Below, one piece after another: positions 62,427-64,000 of a stretch of DNA of 64,000 nt. Position numbers and translations under genes: made by a program. Below the pieces are notes generated by a model. It was not told the DNA's origin and ran no database searches. It saw nothing but the letters and a program-made list of their open reading frames with translations. This DNA comes from Microtetraspora niveoalba (GTDB lineage Bacteria > Actinomycetota > Actinomycetes > Streptosporangiales > Streptosporangiaceae): positions 195,566 to 259,565 of the forward strand of contig NZ_BBYM01000006.1 of assembly GCF_001570405.1 (NCBI RefSeq), read 5' to 3'. Position 1 is the stretch's first letter; each line of letters opens with the position of its first letter.

Positions 62427-64000
62427 AGCTCCTCCTCGTGCCAGGTCCGGCCGCTGCGGGCCAGCAGTTCGCGGGCGCCCGCCGGGCCGGCCGATCCGGC
62501 GGGGTACGGCTCGGGCAGGCTCGCCGAGCCCTCCCAGTTCTCGATGATCGGATCGATCCACCGCCAGGCGGCCTCGACCTCGTCGCGCCGCATGAACAGG
62601 GTCGGGTTGCCGGCCAGCACGTCCATCAGCAGCCGCTCGTACGCGTCGGGCACCCGGCTCCGGAACGTCTCGGCGAAGCTCAGGCTGAGCGGCACCGGCC
62701 GCAGGGCCACCTCGCCGGCGCCCGGCTCCTTCGCCATGAGGAGCAGGTGGATGCCCTCGCTCGGCTGGAGCCGCAGGACCAGCCGGTTCGGCGCGGTCCC
62801 CGGGAAGATCGCGTGCGGGACGTCCTTGAACTGGATCACGATCTCCGACCGGCGGTCCGGCATCCGCTTGCCGGTGCGCAGGTAGAACGGCACGCCGGCC
62901 CAGCGCCAGTTCTTCACCTCGGCCCGGATCGCCGCGTACGTCTCGACCCGGCGCGAGATCTCGGTGGGCGGGGTGCTGGCGGGCTCGTCCAGGTAGCCGG
63001 GGACGCCGTCGCCCGCCGTGTACTGACCCCGGACCGCGAAGCGGTCGACCTCGGAGCCGACGATCGGGCGCAGCGACTCCAGCACCTTCACCTTCTCGTC
63101 GCGTATGGACTCGCGGTCGTTGCGGGACGGCGGCTCCATCGCGACGAGGCACAGGAGCTGGAGCAGGTGGTTCTGCACCATGTCGCGCAGCGCGCCCGCG
63201 TGGTCGTAGTAGCCCCGGCGGCCGGGCGTACCGACCGTCTCGGCGACGGTGATCTGGACGTGGTCGATCCAGAGCGAGTTCCAGACCGGTTCGAGGAAGG
63301 CGTTGGCGAACCGCAGCACCAGGAGGTTCTGGACCGTCTCCTTGCCGAGGTAGTGGTCGATCCGGAAGATCTGCCGCTCGTCGAAGATGGCGCCGACCTC
63401 GTCGTTGATCGCCTGGGCGCTGGCCAGGTCGCGGCCGAGCGGCTTCTCCAGCACGACCCGGGAGCGCGGCGTGACCAGCCCGGCCGCGTGCGCCTCCCGG
63501 CAGAACGGCCCGAACGTCATCGGCGGGCTGGCCAGGTAGAAGACGCGGTCGCGGTCCTCGTACCCGGCGAGCAGCCGGGACAGCGTGCCCCACCCGCTCC
63601 CGTCGGAGCCGCCCACGTCGATCGAGACGTGGTGCAGCCTGCGGAGGAAGCGCCGCCAGCCCTCCTCGTCGTCCCCCTGGAGGGCCGGGCGCGCCTCGGC
63701 GTCGACCTTGCCCCGGAAGTCGGCGTCGGTGAGGCCGCCGCGCGACATGGCGATGATCCGCGTCTCGTCGGCCAGCCGGCCGTCGCGGTCGCAGTGGTAG
63801 AGGGCGGGGATGAGCTTGCGCATGGACAGGTCGCCGGTGCCGCCGAACACGATCAGGTCGGCCGCGGCCGGCTGGGACCCGGCGCCGGCGGTACCGGCGC
63901 CGGTGGCCGGACCGGTCGCGCCGGTGAACGGGCCGCCGACCTGGGAGCCGACCTGGGAGCCGGCCGGGGCGCCGCCCGGGGTGCCGCCCGGGGCGCCGGC
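62423..64000 (-). CDS. zwf: Glucose-6-phosphate dehydrogenase, 5' partial with N-terminal extension
   Basis: 525 residues are visible. The cofactor loop [16 protein letters not shown] is preceded by at least 40 residues of Gly/Ala/Pro/Gln/Thr-rich sequence that is still open at the window edge. No ATG, GTG or TTG occurs in that extension, and the GTG at 63850 lies inside the first beta strand, so the real start is outside. The active-site signature RIDHYLGKE and VLEKPLGRD are intact. It supplies 6-phosphogluconolactone and NADPH and is coupled to edd. Confidence 0.93.
   Translation of the reverse strand, partial: AGAPGGTPGGAPAGSQVGSQVGGPFTGATGPATGAGTAGAGSQPAAADLIVFGGTGDLSMRKLIPALYHCDRDGRLADETRIIAMSRGGLTDADFRGKVDAEARPALQGDDEEGWRRFLRRLHHVSIDVGGSDGSGWGTLSRLLAGYEDRDRVFYLASPPMTFGPFCREAHAAGLVTPRSRVVLEKPLGRDLASAQAINDEVGAIFDERQIFRIDHYLGKETVQNLLVLRFANAFLEPVWNSLWIDHVQITVAETVGTPGRRGYYDHAGALRDMVQNHLLQLLCLVAMEPPSRNDRESIRDEKVKVLESLRPIVGSEVDRFAVRGQYTAGDGVPGYLDEPASTPPTEISRRVETYAAIRAEVKNWRWAGVPFYLRTGKRMPDRRSEIVIQFKDVPHAIFPGTAPNRLVLRLQPSEGIHLLLMAKEPGAGEVALRPVPLSLSFAETFRSRVPDAYERLLMDVLAGNPTLFMRRDEVEAAWRWIDPIIENWEGSASLPEPYPAGSAGPAGARELLARSGRTWHEEEL
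63905..64000 (-). repeat. Low-complexity repeats in the Zwf extension
   Basis: Short repeats (gggagccgacct twice; gccgcccggggt-like units) encode GSQVGSQV and [11 protein letters not shown], continuing beyond the window. Confidence 0.75.

Noticed and set aside
63848..63850. GTG as the start of zwf
   Set aside because: It falls inside the first beta strand (DLIVFGG); the frame is open upstream and the cofactor fold needs the preceding residues.
1..64000. tRNA, rRNA, insertion sequences or integrase genes
   Set aside because: None was seen; no transposase-like protein, attachment site or tRNA cloverleaf could be supported.

Overview
The window is very GC-rich, with GTG/TTG starts, ATGA/GTGA-coupled operons, LacI/Lrp/TetR regulators and CebR-type operators, all typical of a filamentous actinomycete. 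A complete Entner-Doudoroff operon (known from Nonomuraea) and the overall gene style suggest Streptosporangiales; that placement is inference, since no rRNA or other marker is present.

Region 1 (1-14.7 kb, + strand) is part of a non-ribosomal peptide cluster that starts before the window. An NRPS C-terminus (A end-PCP-TE) is fused to an MFS exporter. It is followed by a stand-alone acyl-AMP ligase, a C-PCP didomain, a free carrier protein, a free condensation domain, an MbtH-like protein, another free condensation domain, an A-PCP protein (hand-read code close to glycine) and a C-A-PCP module (code suggesting a basic amino acid). Almost every junction is a stop/start overlap, so this is one operon with an unusually dispersed assembly line.

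Region 2 (14.7-29.2 kb) is catabolic. It holds a single-chain indolepyruvate ferredoxin oxidoreductase (-) with a divergent Lrp/AsnC regulator and a palindromic operator, a cellobiose operon cebEFG-bglC-cebR (-) with two perfect CebR boxes, a secreted sulfatase, a TetR-aldo/keto reductase pair, and an SDR gene with a perfect palindrome at its promoter.

Region 3 (29.4-39.0 kb) is a nonulosonic (sialic-acid-like) glycan locus. It has two polysialyltransferase-like glycosyltransferases, a DUF6716-type protein, a family 2 glycosyltransferase and a three-domain NeuA-HAD phosphatase-NeuB fusion. The fusion could make and activate a sugar such as Kdn in one polypeptide. A GlxA-type regulator and a membrane-anchored DJ-1/PfpI protein sit in the middle.

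Region 4 (39.1-58.8 kb) has an orphan sensor kinase, then two parallel alpha-glucan uptake clusters: LacI/MalEFG/GH13 neopullulanase-like, and MalEFG-like/GH13 alpha-glucosidase/LacI. The LacI proteins are paralogues and the clusters share a 19-bp operator. Between them lie an esterase, a DUF488 protein, an ACT-like protein and a MsiK-like ATPase, the only importer ATPase visible for three sugar importers. A PfkB kinase follows.

Region 5 (58.9-64.0 kb, - strand) is zwf-edd-glk followed by eda, an Entner-Doudoroff operon whose zwf runs off the window with a low-complexity N-terminal extension. In-frame 12- and 15-bp tandem repeats recur in many unrelated genes across the window.
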